Source of the DNA: Quercus robur
Lineage: Eukaryota > Streptophyta > Magnoliopsida > Fagales > Fagaceae
NCBI RefSeq assembly: GCF_932294415.1
Contig: NC_065544.1
Span: forward strand, 23,287,351 to 23,351,350
Direction of reading: 5' to 3'
DNA length: 64,000 nucleotides
Shown: positions 33,345-46,572 of the stretch, one piece after another
Numbering within the stretch: the first letter of the stretch is position 1
Layout of the letters: each line of letters begins with the position of its first letter
Translations under genes and position numbers: made by a program
Notes under the pieces: model-generated
Databases searched by the model: none
The model's input: the letters and a program-made list of their open reading frames with translations, nothing else
What the model was told of the DNA's origin: nothing

Positions 33345-36046
33345 CCGGACAAGAGGCAGAACATAAAAATTATAATAGGAAACTAGGTGTATTGTAAAGA
33401 ACAAAAATAATATGTGTGTATTACCTCTTATTGTCTTACTTGATAGTGTGCCAGATTTCCTTGACTTCATATGGAAATGGTGCAGTTATGTTAATTAAAG
33501 CTTCTGTTTAGGATGCAGTAGAAACGCAGCAAAGAATGTGTTGTATTAGTTATGGCTGGTATGTTGAAATTGTATTGTATTAGTTGCGGCTATCTTCACA
33601 GCTTGTTGTAATATGTTGCTGGTTTTCAGCTCTTGTTTTCAGTTTTCAATGAAATTCTTGATTATACACACGCACAAAGACAGTAAAGAGTGTAACCCGA
33701 CATCTTCACTGCAAGTGAAATGTGAAATAAATATATTCAAGAATTTGTATCTACTTCACCTATTCAACATTTTGATTTTTTTTTAATTATTTTTTTTATT
33801 TTTTTTTTAAGGATAAGTGCACTGATGAAGGGAGAGGCAAATTGAGAGAGAAAGATAGATTGAGAAATAACAATAATAACAAGGGAAAATTATATTTTAT
33901 CATTCTAAATTATACCTCAATTACACATGTCACCCTGAACTATCAAAATGCACGATTAGTATCCTAAACTGTAACTCGTGCTTCGTTAAGCCCTAACTAT
34001 TGCACCTGATCCAGATCTGTTTCTCTCAATACTCAATAATCATAGTTAAAACCATTAAATTGTAGTCTTAAGATTAACTGTGATGCTAGAGTGTAGGTGA
34101 TAGATGGGTTTACACGGCCAGTATTCTTTGTGATTCTGATGGACAAGCAATCAGAGTGTACTTATTAGATTTCCATGTGCTATCAATAATCTGCAGAAGC
34201 ATACCAGTCATTTAATGTTTAACCTGAGAAGCTAAAGATTGGAGACTAACCATTATTGAAAGTGACTTGGGATCTTCATTGATGCTATAACTAAAACGGC
34301 TCCGAGTTAAATTAAGGACAAATTACACTTTTCCACCATAATCTTTCATCCGATTTACAATATTCTTCCAATCTTTCATCAGTGGTTGTTTTCCACGTGG
34401 TGGTGTTATTTTCCATATATCATACTTAATAAATAGAGGAAGTTACCAAAGATGATATGTGTCATTGTTTTATGTATTGTCAAAGAGACACGTGTTACCA
34501 TTTTGTGTATTCATAAGTTGTAAGGATCCAACTTTTATAATATATATAAGTGTTATTCAGCCTGGCCCAACTTGGTAACCCGATGACCCGGTACATAGAC
34601 TGGTCCGAGTCATCAATTAGATCGGATGTGTATAAGACCTGGTCAAAACCAATAAAACTTGGCTAGTTTTAAGCAAACTGTGTGGCCCGGCTGGATTTTA
34701 ATAACCTAGCTTGGTTTGTTAATTGTATAAAATTATATTAATAGGTCCACACCCCATTGACTTCTTTAGTATTTAGTGTGTGATAATATGATAATTTAAA
34801 TTAGAGAAAACCTAAAGAATTTTTTTTTTTTTTTAAATGCACTGTTCTCTCACTTCTCTGGCGATTCACACTACTTTACCCACCACTTTTCACTATTTCA
34901 ATTCTCCAAACTTGAGATTGTGCATCAATTTGCTGCTCTAAATAGATCACTTTTTAGTTTCACTTATCCAGTTAGCACGTTGGCATTAGTATAGTATATG
35001 TTATATAGTTTATTGCTTAAAATTCTTTTCTCTTATTTTGTTAATGTTTTTTGCGTTTTAGAGGGTTTTTGGCTGACACCACATTGGCGCATTTTGTAGG
35101 AATTTCACTCTTTAGGTACCCTAGCATTGCGAGTTTGGACAATTGGCTCAGTAACAATTCAGTGCATCATCAGGTTTAATCCTTCAAGGAAAATTATCAT
35201 TTCATGCTATGTGATATACACTTCGTAAGAAAAATATACACTTTCACACCAAGTATCCAACTTTTTCAAGAATGTACACATTTAATACATAGTGACACTT
35301 GATGTGTACTGAGAATGCATAAAGGAAATGTGAGACAATTAAATACATTCTTTAATGATCCCCAAAGAACATAGAGAAGAGGTTAGGGCTTATTTTGGTT
35401 AACTTTTTTAAAAATTGTTCAAAAAACCAGTGAAATAGTTTCCTTAGGATCACTTCATGCGTACAGATTACTCCCAGACTGCCCATTAGTCAATCTATTA
35501 CCTACTTGAAAGACTTAACCAGGCTTTTCAAAAATAAAAAATAAAAAATGCATAGAGTAGAGAGTAGGGCTTAAATAATAAACACTACTCTTTTACAAAT
35601 TGTTCAAAAAAATCAGTGAAACGGTTTCTGTGGGGTGCTTCTCACGTATAGATTACTCCCAGATTGCTATTAGTCAATCAATTCCTACTTAAACCCGTGT
35701 TAAAGACTTAACCAGCCTTCTAAATTTTTATTAAAAAAAAAAGACTTAACCAGACCTACTAATCACCCACTTCCACAAGTATGTCTTAACTGTTGAGCAA
35801 TGCTGCACTCAGAGCCATCCATCTTAATCTTATTAACATGGTTCTGTCCATACTCCATAGACTTATTGGGAAGAAAATGAAAGTCCTATTTAAAGATTGA
35901 AACTTCATTTAAAACTTCAAACTCCTAGGAAATATTAACTGACAAGGATAGAGAAACAAGATAACGAATGGCAACTCTCTAGAAAGCATAATATATTTCA
36001 TATTACTTTATTTTTTATACTTGCATGTCTTTGGCAACCAACTACA
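33345..36046. other. Spacer between the second and third PSKR1-like genes
   Basis: The first 480 bases are the 3' flank of the intact gene and match 38030-38500 downstream of the third copy. At 33880-34400 lies a dispersed-repeat-like stretch (ACACATGTCACCCTGAACTATC). The block 34381-34477 also occurs at 27189-27283. A CCCGG-rich mobile-element-like piece lies at 34560-34740. The last kilobase is the upstream region of the third gene. Confidence 0.5.
35364..35725 (+). repeat. Tandem duplication upstream of the third PSKR1-like gene
   Basis: Two units, about 35364-35530 and 35556-35725, share AATTGTTCAAAAAA, CAGTGAAA(T/C)(A/G)GTTTC, AGATTACTCCCAGA, ATTAGTCAATC and GACTTAACCAG. The same landmark (CCCATTAGTCAATC) appears inverted near 30050 upstream of the minus-strand pseudogene, so part of this is ancestral promoter sequence of the cluster. 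Confidence 0.7.
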
Positions 36047-38029
36047 ATGGGATTCCGAGGTTTCTATTTGTCCTTTGTTTTACTGGCTTTAAGTTTCGAG
36101 CTACAGAACCTGAATTCTGAGACACTAACATGCAATCTGGATGACTTCAGAGCCTTGAATGGCTTCTCCAGTTGTTTAGAGTCAACAATTGCTGGTTGGA
36201 ACAACACTTCCACTCCTGGTTGCTGCACCTGGACTGGCATCACTTGTGATAATTCCATTGTTTCTTGCAGAAGAGTGGTTGACTTGGAACTTGGCAGCAA
36301 AAAACTTGCAGGGAAGATTTGTGGATCCCTGGCAGGCTTGAGTCAATTGAGAGTTCTAAACCTCTCTCATAATTTCCTTCAGGGGTCACTTCCTGATGAG
36401 TTGTTTAGTCTGCCAAACATAGAGATCATAGACTCAAGCAACAATGCTTTTGCTGGGTCCATCAACAACAAAGGCATGTGTACAATATCTACAAGAATTC
36501 AAGTGCTTAATTTCTCTAATAACCAATTTTCTGGAGAAGTTCCAAAAGGTTTGGAAAAATGTACTTCCCTACAACATCTCTCTTTTGATGAAAATAGTTT
36601 ATCAGGGAATTTGCCTGAAATTCTCTTCCAGTTAAAAAATCTTAGTGAACTGAATCTTCAGGGTAATAGTATATCTGGGTCACTGAGTAATGGAATTAGT
36701 AACCTCTCTAACCTTGTCAAACTGGATATCTCCTCTAATTTCTTTTCTGGAGTTCTTCCAGACATTTTTGGGAGACTTGCAAGGCTTGAGCACTTCTTAG
36801 CCATGTCAAATTTATTCACTGGTCATTTGCCTAATTCACTGGTAAACTCCCCATCACTTCAAATGTTAAATTTGAACAACTACTCTCTAAGCGGCCCAAT
36901 CAATCTCAACTGTTATGCAATGAAAAATCTTCTCTCCCTAGACCTTGGTTCTAACCTATTTCACGGTCCAATTCCCAATAGTCTTTCTTCCTAAAGAAGA
37001 TTGAAAACACTAAATCTTGCCCGCAACAACCTCAGTGGAAAATTTCCCAACAACTACAGGAATTTGAAGTCTAACACATTTCTCACTGTCAAACACTAGC
37101 CTCAATAATATATTATCAGCTCTCAGGATTCTACGAGATTGCAGGAACTTAAGTATGTTGGTCCTTACAGTGAATTTTCATGATGAACAAATGCCGAATG
37201 ATGAGAATCTGCATTTCCAAAACCTCAATAGTCTAATTCTTGCCAATTGTAAACTCAGAGGTTCAATCCCGCAATGGTTGAGTAGTTGACACAAGTTGCA
37301 GCTTTTGGATTTATCATGGAATCATTTGGGTGGAAGCGTACCATCATGGTTTGGAAAGTTTGAATCTCTCTTTTACTTGGATTTGTCTAATAACTCTCTC
37401 AAAGGTGAGATACCAAAGAGCTTGACTGAACTACAAAGCCTCATAAGTGGGAATATCACAATAGATGAGCCTGTCTCAAGTTTTCAACTTCGCACTGCTC
37501 AACAAGGTGGACCAATCTTAAGTTATAGGCAGATTTCAAGCTTTCGATCAACTTTAGACCTGAGTTACAACAATCTCCAAGGCCCAATCTGGCCAGATTT
37601 TTGGAAGTTGAAAAGGCTCCATGTTTTGAACCTGATAGAGAATAACCTATCAGGCCCTATTCCAAATAATTTGTCAGGGATGACAGGCTTGGAGAAACTT
37701 GATTTGTCTCACAATAAACTATCAGGTGAAATTCCTCGTTCATTGGTAAATCTTTTAGCTTTGTGTCGACTTTCGACGTATCCTATAATCATTTGTGTGG
37801 GAAAATCCCTGAAGAAGGTCAGTTCGATAATTTTCCAAGTGCAAGCTTTGAGGGAAACTATGGTCTTTGTCATGCGGAGTACTGTACCTGTCAGTCTGAC
37901 CAGACTCCTATTCATTCTCCCAGGGAGACAGAGAGAATAATTATTGGTCTACCATTTGAAATTGGAGCTGCAACAGGTTTTGTTCTTACTGTCATATACT
38001 ACTTCATGTCCGGATTGTCATTCCCATAG
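36047..38029 (+). pseudogene. PSKR1-like kinase-less receptor-like pseudogene, third copy
   Basis: Closely similar along its whole length to the intact gene at 31365, starting MGFRGFYLSF and ending at the same place (MSGLSFP then stop), with a matching 3' flank. The first 315 residues (signal peptide, cap, first LRRs) are open. Lesions of this host gene: a stop at 36992 where the paralogue has a Cys codon (TAA for TGC), a 2-bp deletion near 37070, a stop near 37288 (TGA for TGC), and an insertion near 37757. The island region (ITIDEPVSSFQLRTAQQGGP) survives in one frame. Because the C-terminal end without a kinase is shared, kinase loss predates this duplication. A shortened LRR protein from the first frame is conceivable, but decay is the simpler reading. 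Confidence 0.93.
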
Positions 38030-38729
38030 CAGAACAATCACGTAGAACATAAAAATTGTAATTGGAAAGTAGGTGTATTTCAAAGAATAAAATAATATGT
38101 ATTACCTCTTATTTGATAGTGTGCCAGATTTCCTTGAGTTCATATGAGAATCCGATTGGTGCAATTATGTTAATTAAATTTAAATCTTCTGTTTAGTATT
38201 TCAGTTCTTAATTATAACACATGCAGTAGAAACCCAGTAAAGAATGTGATGTGTTAGTTGTGGCTGGTATGTTGAAATTGTTTTTTATTAGTTGTGGCTG
38301 AATCTCAGCTTTTGGTAAAGCGTGGCCAGTTTTTTCAGCTTGTTTTCAATGAAATTCTTGATTATCCTAAAAACAAAAACAGTAAAGAATGTAACTATCA
38401 TCTGCACTGCAGGGAAAATGTGAAATATATTCAAGAATTGGTATCTTCTTCACCTATTCAACATTTCTTTTTTAAGGATAAGTCCACTGATTTGTGTTCA
38501 TAACCGTACATAAGGGAGAGGCAAATTGAGAGAGGAAGATAAATTGTTGTTACTCTCCTATGAAGCCATCTTATCGCAATGTCATTGACCACATAATTAA
38601 TATTTTTCATATTTATTTTTTACCTTTAATTTTTTTACAATATTAAATATATAAATATATTGGTTTTACAAATTTATCTTAGGCAGTTTTAACTTTACAT
38701 ATTCCTTTACTTTAATTTTGATGTTATAA
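38030..38729. other. 3' flank of the third PSKR1-like copy and AT-rich spacer
   Basis: 38030-38500 matches the 3' flank of the intact gene (shared GTGTGCCAGATTTCCTTGA and AATGAAATTCTTGATTAT). After that the DNA is AT-rich. A block sharing GTTTTAACTTTACATAT occurs at about 38685 and again at 38793, which is on the other side of the proposed Helitron start. Confidence 0.55.
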
Positions 38730-38867
38730 TCTATATAATAAATCTATGGAAAATCAAATAAAAGTATTGTCTATATATATTCATCTTGGACGGTTTTAAC
38801 TTTACATATTATTTTGCCCATTTATCTTCTTTTATTCTGACTCTTCTTATTCTCATTATCTTACTAT

Positions 38868-39170
38868 CACTACAAAAAACGCGGTCTGCAGTCGCGTTTT
38901 GGAGCCGCGTTTTTTTGGAAAACGCGGCTACAGCCTTTCCTTTGAGCCGCGTTTTCCAAGAACGCGGCTCAAAGGAAAGGCTGGAGCCGCGTTTTCCAAA
39001 AACGCGGCTCCAAAACGCGGCTTCAGGCCAGTCCGGCTAATTTTTTTTTTTTTTTTATAATTGTAGCTTGAGCTGCGTTTTTTTAAAAAACGCAGCTTCA
39101 GAAATGCTTGAAGTTTCAGTACAAGTCTGGAGCTGCGTTTAAAACGCAGCTTCAAGTTTCAGTATAAAAA
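38868..39170. promoter_or_regulatory. CACTA 5' terminus and subterminal repeat array
   Basis: About 13 copies of the motif GCCGCGTTTT or its complement (a few as GCTGCGTTTT), mostly paired head to head so that each pair forms a small hairpin. In En/Spm the TNPA protein binds subterminal repeats to bring the ends together; these are the natural candidates here by analogy. Confidence 0.85.
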
Positions 39171-39188
39171 CAAAAAAACAGAAACGTG

Positions 39189-39529
39189 AAACCCCTCACC
39201 ATCGAAACAGAAAACTGGCTCTCCGATCGCACAAAACCCTCACCGATCGCCCACACTCCCCTCACCGCTCCAACACAGTCCCCTCACCGCTCGCACATCC
39301 CCTCATCGATTGCAAACAACTCTCACCGCTCCAACACACTCCCCTCACCGATCTGAGACAACTCTCACCGATCTCACACTCCCCTCACCGATCTCAGCCC
39401 ACTCTCACCGATCTCAAGCTACATCAGTTCCACCCTATGTGAATCCCCTTCCTCCCTCCGCTCTTCCTCCTCTTCCTTTCCTTCTCATCGATCGCTGGCA
39501 CACACCCATTCTCGCAAGGCCGACTAGCA
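39189..39529 (+). promoter_or_regulatory. Probable noncoding first exon (5' UTR) of the CACTA transposase gene
   Basis: Directly inside the 5' array the base composition changes to C-rich, with about ten loosely repeated CTCACCGATC units and then a pyrimidine-rich stretch. It ends at a good splice donor (GCA then GTAAGT at 39530). A TAG-acceptor at 49758-49759 lies 27 bases before the transposase ATG. I infer a leader exon and one or more long introns. The frame at 39310-39603 here is not credible as protein. Confidence 0.45.
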
Positions 39530-42500
39530 GTAAGTTTTTCAAAATTTTTTGTTTTGATTCCTGTTTTGGGGTTCCTATTTTTGCTTTACGGTTTCGATTT
39601 TAGGTTTAGGGTTTCGGCCGTCGATCTAGGGTTTTGATTTTGGGTATAAATGTTCAATTTCAATATTTGGTTTTATATTTCAATATTTCAATATTTGGTT
39701 TTGGAGATGTTTGATCGATGAATTCATATTGGGTTTATTCATGTTTGTCATTTTTGCTTGGTGGGTTTTTGATATCTGTGTGTGTGTGTGTATGACATAG
39801 AAGAGTAGACTATCTTAGTGAAACTTGAAAATAACTTTACTCAGGAATAACATAGAAGAGTATGACAACACTACAAACTCAGAAAAAGGAATGCATCCTT
39901 GTGCAGTTTTAGTACACATCCTTTGTATTGGGATTGCACTTCTTTTTTAATGAATTTATTTACCTAATAAAAAGGAATGCATCTGAAAAGACTTAAATAA
40001 TTTTAATGTGCTTAGTTGGTCAGCAGATCTTGTGTGTATTAACAAACAGTGTAACTTGAAAAGAAGATAAGAATGCATTACTCAATAGAACAGAGTATGC
40101 CAACATTAAAAACTCAGAAAAAGGAAAGTAGTTGAAAGCATTGAAATGAAGAGAAAATTGAATTGGGATAACATCTTGGCTTCCCCATTTTCTATCTCTT
40201 TGGTTTGGTTTGGTTATATAATATGGCTCCCCAAAGGCAATGTATGATTGATTTTATGTTATATCTCCTATGCTATCATTTTGGTATTTTATTTATTTCT
40301 TTCTGTATCATTTTCATTGATAAATTGTAGGCTTCCTGCTAATTTTGTGCTTCTATCTTTTTAGGGAAAAAGCACTGAGATCAAATGTGAATGTCTTGAT
40401 ATTTTATGTGATGTGACCATGGGCTGCTTTTAAGTGCTCTTTTGTCCCAGTTGAATTCAAATCAAGCCAGTGTCAGAAAAAAGACTGTGTCTTGTATTGG
40501 TAAGCTTTATTAATTAGTTCCATTGATTGTGAGTATTAAATTTTACTTTGAGGTGGTGTTTGTTCAATGTTTTCATTTTTCTGTTGCTTTATATTGAAGA
40601 CTGTGTCTGGACTTAAACCTTTCTCACCAGTCATAACTCAGCTGGTTATTTTGGTCAATTTTAGAAAATAGGTTTTGTAGTTTTGATTTCCATCGTGTAT
40701 GGAGTCTGAAAATGCAATTGAACATGGCTTTTGATTTGATGGAGTGCCACTAGAATATTCAACTGGAGATATTGTGGCTGTTGCAATTTGTGACCTTTAA
40801 TGTGGAAAGTTCCCTTTTCACTCTATTATGGAAAGTGGAAAGTAGAAATGGTACAGTTTTAATTTTATGAATAATTTTTTTGTTTTTAAAGTTTTATTTA
40901 TTTATTATTGGATCCATTTTATTGTTTTTGTAAGGAAGCAAGGAATAAACTATATCTAAAATAATAAAACTTTTTTTAATTACAAATATAATTATTTGAA
41001 GCCCATTATATCTGTTTTGTGGGAATTTTTCTTTATCATTAAGGCAAGATATTAATGAATTTTGTTTTTTATTTTATGTAGGCAGGATTAGGCCAGTATA
41101 ATAATAACTTTTTTTATTATATTAGATTCTAATATAATCTAACTGAAACTTACTAAAATAATGAAACTTTAGAAAACTTTACATAATAAAAGAAGATAAA
41201 CTGAATTTTAAACTCTACCAATATGCTAACAATAAAAATAAAAGATATATATATATACACACACAATATGTACAAATAAAATTTTATTTCAAAATAATAA
41301 TAATAACTCTTATTTTTGTTTTCTTTTTTCCTTTTATTTTGTTGATAATTGCATATGGGGAAAGCTGATGCTGAACTTTTCCCCATCTGGTTGTCTCTTA
41401 TGAAAAAAATGGTTGTAGCTAGGATGTGTCATTGTTTTTGTAGAAGCGAAGTAAGAATTTTCAAATGTATTACGTAATATACTAGAATATAATATATTAG
41501 TATAGCACGTAAAAAACTTCACAGTATTTGTTACAATAATTAAATTAACAAGTATTTACTTATTTTTATCTAGACTCATTATTTACATAACTTTTTACTA
41601 ATTATTAATAATTTACCATATCAATCGTGTGTGAAATTTTGTGTGTCTATAAATTAACTTTTTCAGTAATTTAATATTCCTTTTTACTTAACAAGAACTA
41701 AAAAGTTCTTCCACTTAATAATTTTTTTAAAATTTAATATTTTGAAATTGTCATTGCTATTCACATGTTCTCTATATTCTCCACACACATGTGTACTAAA
41801 TTTCATTTAATTCGTTGACCTTCACTATTTAATACATAAGCTCACATTTTGTATATAATTAAAATTTCAAAAAAAAACATTAAACTTTTCATACATGAAA
41901 TAGTTTTCTATTAGAGATAGGAAATAATTGAATATTATTAATGTAATATCAATAAAAGTTATGACAAGTGTAACTTGGCTGGCAAGATACGCCACCATAT
42001 GTAGATAATGTGGAAGCGTGAATAGATAAAATACTAGTGTTCCTTCTTAAAGATCAAAATGATATATCATGCGACTAAAATGGACCATCTACTAAATATA
42101 GCATTATCAAGATTTAATGGTTAGTACACATTCTTGCAATTAAGGCTGAACACATATGATTATGATTAATTAATTAATTTTGTGTGATTGATTTTCTAAA
42201 AGATTAATTATGATTGATTATGTCTCATAATCTCATTAGTTTAGGTTTAGGACAAGGGTGCACATGGATGGGATATTGTTTAATTCTATTAGATAATTGA
42301 GAATTTTTAGAATTTTAATTGATTATCTTAGGAATAAAGGTTCTAATTAAAATAGTAAAAGTCTCTAATATCTACTAGTATTGTCTGACCTTGAAAATGG
42401 TAAAAGTATGTCTCACTTTATGTGTTCAATTTTATCTTCTGACATATGACACTTTAAAAAGTCCAGCGGATCAATGCGAATCATCAGTATTTGTATTGTA

Positions 42501-44189
42501 AGACCATGCCGACGTGGTTATGAAAGTATATTGGTTGCATGTAAGTTCATGTCAAGATACAAATTTGGATTTATTAGCACATGAGATGAGAATATTTTTC
42601 AGTGATTTTACATGGATGATCGAAGAGATCTCTTACCTTTAACTCAAAAAGAAAATGAATATACAAGCGGTTGCTTGAGATTCATTCAATTGAGGTGTCT
42701 CAGGCCATTCCATGTGTTATCTTCATGATTTGCATGGCGTTTTAAATGTAACGCATGGCATTGTTGCTTAAATCAGCTTTCATCACTTTTAACATATAAT
42801 AGGCATTAGTATGCAATACAAGTATATGTTAACGAATAATATATAGATCGTATGTGTTAATGTATAGTACACAATAACACACGTTAATAGCTCCCTCAAA
42901 CTCAAGTAATAAAATATACAGTCATACCTAGCCCACTTTACCTTATCTTGTACATCACACATATTTATATAACACATATATTGTTAACATGTAATAGGCA
43001 GTGAGCTTTAAGCCCACTTTACCTTGTCTTATACAGCACACATATTTGTATATTACACATGTTTTACTGCACACTATTGTCTCTTGTACTGCACACTACT
43101 GTCTCGCCATAATAGTCCCAAAAATTATATTGTACTTGGACCTGAGACTTATGTTGTATCTCTAAGTATTACTTTCTGTTTTAAAATTTTCAAACCAATA
43201 AAAAGTTGTGAATTTTTTTATAAGTAAAAGAGACGAAATAAATTTAATCGTTCTTTCAACTATGATATTATAATTTTGTTTTGTTTTCTAATGAATGATA
43301 TTATAATCCAGTTAATCCTTTTCAATTGCGAAATCTTTATTATTATTTAATTATCAAGAGTATGACTGTGATCTTACTCATTCTTTGAAAATATATATAC
43401 ACATTGTCGGTGGCCTCAGTGCAGTGTTTGTTCTATTGTTATGTATACATCATTGTTCCCTTCATCATAATTAAAAAACAAAACCGGGACATTTTTTAAG
43501 TGAATAATAATCATTGAGATTGTTATTCACTTTCAGAATGCAATAATAAATTTATTTTAATCATATCCGACTCTGCTAATTTAAGGTACGTACAGACAAT
43601 CACCTCGAATTTTTTCTAATATTTTGAGTTGGATCCACCTCACCTTTAATTATTTTTCCGGCCACACCTTTTGACAAAAATAATATGTCTTAGATTGCTT
43701 ATCTCATGCTAGAAAACTAGCTAGAGTACACTTACGAATATTGCCATGACAATCACTGGAAGTAATGGCTTTGAAAGCTTTCCTTCAAGAGATACATCAA
43801 ATTGACTTGTCTCCATTAAAGTTTGAATTGGCAAAGTGGGTTCCTCATAGAAAATGATTCTTTTTTTTACTTTTGTCCTCTGTCTCTCTGTCCCGGGTTT
43901 TTTTTTTTTTTTTTTCCCCTAAGCTGGATACAAGAAACTACTATATTTATTTAATTATTTATCATGCTAAAACGTACAAGCATACCCTAATCTGCATAGA
44001 ACTTAGATAAGCTATTTTTCACAATAACAAAATACTTTCATAAGACATCTGTATATGTTTTTAAGAGCAGTTCTTAAAGCTGTCAACATGCTGGCTTATT
44101 TTTGATTGAAGACTAATTATCTGTCTTGATGGATATTGATCAACTAGTATATTTAGCTAGCTACACTAGCTACTACCTGAATTCCAAAA

Positions 44190-44222
44190 TGTCTTGCGCT
44201 ATAGCCCGCATTTTTTGTAGTG
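44190..44222. mobile_element. Lone CACTA-like terminus inside the large CACTA
   Basis: GCGCTATAGCCCGCA is followed by TTTTTTGTAGTG, which is the same terminal sequence as the right end of the host element at 59172-59183 plus a subterminal-like motif. No matching CACTACAA start was found upstream within the leader. I read it as the remaining end of an older related element, or a piece of the same family carried in. Confidence 0.5.
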
Positions 44223-45233
44223 CAAGATAGTCAAGTATGGTGTTAATAATATTCCCAGCACGATGAAGTTTTCAGTAATGAATAATTGGTTAAACTAATG
44301 GTCTCAAAAGACTGCGACGTTAACAAGCCTTGTGTTTTGGACGGTCAGTTATGGTCAGTTCTCATATCTTTTTTTTGGGTGTGTGTTTGTATTTTAAATG
44401 AACTGTGAACAGCATATTATTCCTATTGTCAATTCCTTTTAAAGCTAAAGAAGTTAAAGATTTGTAGGTATGCAGGCAAACAATACAACATATTAACATA
44501 CGATATTGTCCTATTTACAAAGATAATACTCAGGGCATATAATAGCTATTTCTTTTGACTATGTTGGAATAGCCTAGAATTGTGTAGGACTAATGTGATG
44601 CCAGTCCAGTCCATTCCCTTTGAAAAAACTTAATATATTTGGATTTGTGACAATTTTTTCCCCAAAGGGTACAAAAGATTTCATGCAACATTTTTTTGTC
44701 TTCAGCATCTCTTGTTTCTCTCTTTTCTCCACTACCTTGCTAACACACACATTGCATCCTTAAATAATAGTGGTAGTGGTCTTTTTTCTCCGAGTAAATA
44801 GTTCATTACAGGAAGGTCAAATTTATTTTAATAATGTTAAATCTTTAGTTGATGTTGAGATTTGAGAGAGAGAGAGAGAGAGAGAGTCTTTGACTTGTCT
44901 TAACACTTTTTATATTTTTCTTTCTTTGTGTTAGACATAGCAAATAGATTATTGAAGGGAACAACGTACGTCAATTGGTCAGTACGGTTTTATATATGTT
45001 AATTTCAATTATCAATATTTTGTATAGAGCTCGAGTCTAGCTGCTCAAACATGATAATATCTTTCTTTCTTTTTCCTTATCAAGTACAAATGTATGATGG
45101 AAGCAGCTGATACTTATTAATCGAGAAAGACACATACGGAGAGTAGTAAATGGATGTGGCATGTTTTTCAAAACAGACATGATCGACTCTAAAATTTTGA
45201 GGACTTGATTGTTGTTATTGTTACATATGTTCT

Positions 45234-45265
45234 TACTGTAGGGTCAGTGCACTGACCCTGCAGTA
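45234..45265. repeat. 32-bp near-perfect palindrome
   Basis: The centre GGGTCAGTGCACTGACCC (45241-45258) is an 18-bp perfect palindrome. It extends on both sides (TACTGTA and TGCAGTA) to 32 bp with a single mismatched pair. It could form a hairpin or bind a dimeric protein. Confidence 0.85.
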
Positions 45266-45646
45266 GCTTCATTTCTTTGATCGACTCCATTTAGTTCTTC
45301 ACTCAAAATACAATGGCAAACATAGTCAAACATGGATGCTTTATTCTTGGAAATAAACACACACTAATTTCTTCTGCATTAAATAAACAATTTGATTGGT
45401 AGAGGCCGTTTGAACCAATTATTCCTACCAAATGTTGAAATAAACACACACTAATTTCGTCGAATTTGTTGCATCCTCCATTGAGGTTAATTTCTTTGCT
45501 ACTTGTACAAGGGATATAATGGCCTCTAAGCCCTTTCTTTTTCTTATGATGTGAAAGTTTTACAGAATCTTAGACTATTCAAAGACTATTCTCTCAAAAG
45601 ACTTGTCAAATATCGCATTTCTTCCTATTTTTTATTTTTTCCTTTT

Positions 45647-45865
45647 CTCTCTCTTCGTGCCTCATGATACATTATTAAGTACCATATATAGTTAATTCAC
45701 TACCATGCATAGTATATACTATATAGTACATTGCATGCATGCAAGGACCTACAATTTCCTTTTCTCTCTCCTTGTGCGCCATGATACATTTTTTAAGTAC
45801 TATAGTTCATTACCATGCATAGTATGTAGTATATACGTTGCATGCATGCGAGGACCCAATATTTC
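45647..45865. repeat. Two-copy tandem repeat of about 110 bp
   Basis: The units at about 45647-45759 and 45760-45865 share CTTTTCTCTCTC, CATGATACATT, TTAAGTAC, ACCATGCATAGTAT and TGCATGCATGC, with small indels between them. Confidence 0.8.
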
Positions 45866-46354
45866 CCTTTTTCCATGACATTTTAGTCTTAGTTGTACCT
45901 TTAATTATCTGGGCCAGCTCAAAAGAAAATTTGAATGCAGCAAAAGCTAACGGAAATGGCACGGTGTTGGAAATTAATGTATTAGATTGTCAACTTGAAA
46001 TGCACGTTTGAGCTGTTTGGATGTAACTTCTGTGAAAATTAAAGAGATAATGTAATTCATGGGTAGAGATAATTACTTGATGCCTGAAAATTGTCATTGT
46101 AGTTAAAATGAATCTTCATGATCGATATTCAGTCAGGAAGTACTTCTCCCATGATAGATCTTATATTAATAGGAACTTTATTGACATATAGTAGGAAGCA
46201 TAAAACTTTTTGGATTAAAGCCAATATTAATAACCTTGTACATTAGTCTTTTAGAGTTAATTTGCTATCTTTTGTGATAAATTAAATTAATTGGTTGCAC
46301 AGCTTACATAGACCATGGACACCAATGTAGTGCTGGTCATATATATTGATCTTC

Positions 46355-46472
46355 TGTGTGTGTGTGTGTTGCTGCTACTGCTGCTGTGTGTGTCTGTGTG
46401 TGTTGTTGCTGCTGTGTGTGTGTGTGTGTGTGTGTTGTTGCTGCTGTGTGTGTGTGTGTGTTGCTGCTGCTG

Positions 46473-46505
<33 letters not shown>

Positions 46506-46572
46506 GTTGCTGCTGCTGTGTGTGTGTGTGTGCGCGCTGCTACTGCTGTGTGTGTGCTGCTGTGTGTGTGCT
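46355..46572. repeat. Compound (GT)n and (GCT)n microsatellite
   Basis: Alternating blocks of GT dinucleotides and GCT trinucleotides, repeated about eight times. Open frames of 100-158 codons occur on both strands and in several frames here; they consist of Cys/Val or His/Thr/Ser runs and are artefacts of the repeat. On the minus strand the 46580-46652 side gives MSDNDSDAEEDDFWMPPV, which looks more like real protein and might be a scrap of a captured exon. Confidence 0.9.

Noticed and set aside
39189-39603. Frame of 97 codons rich in Ser, Thr and Pro
   Set aside because: It follows the CTCACCGATC repeats and runs through a probable splice donor; it is better seen as a leader exon.
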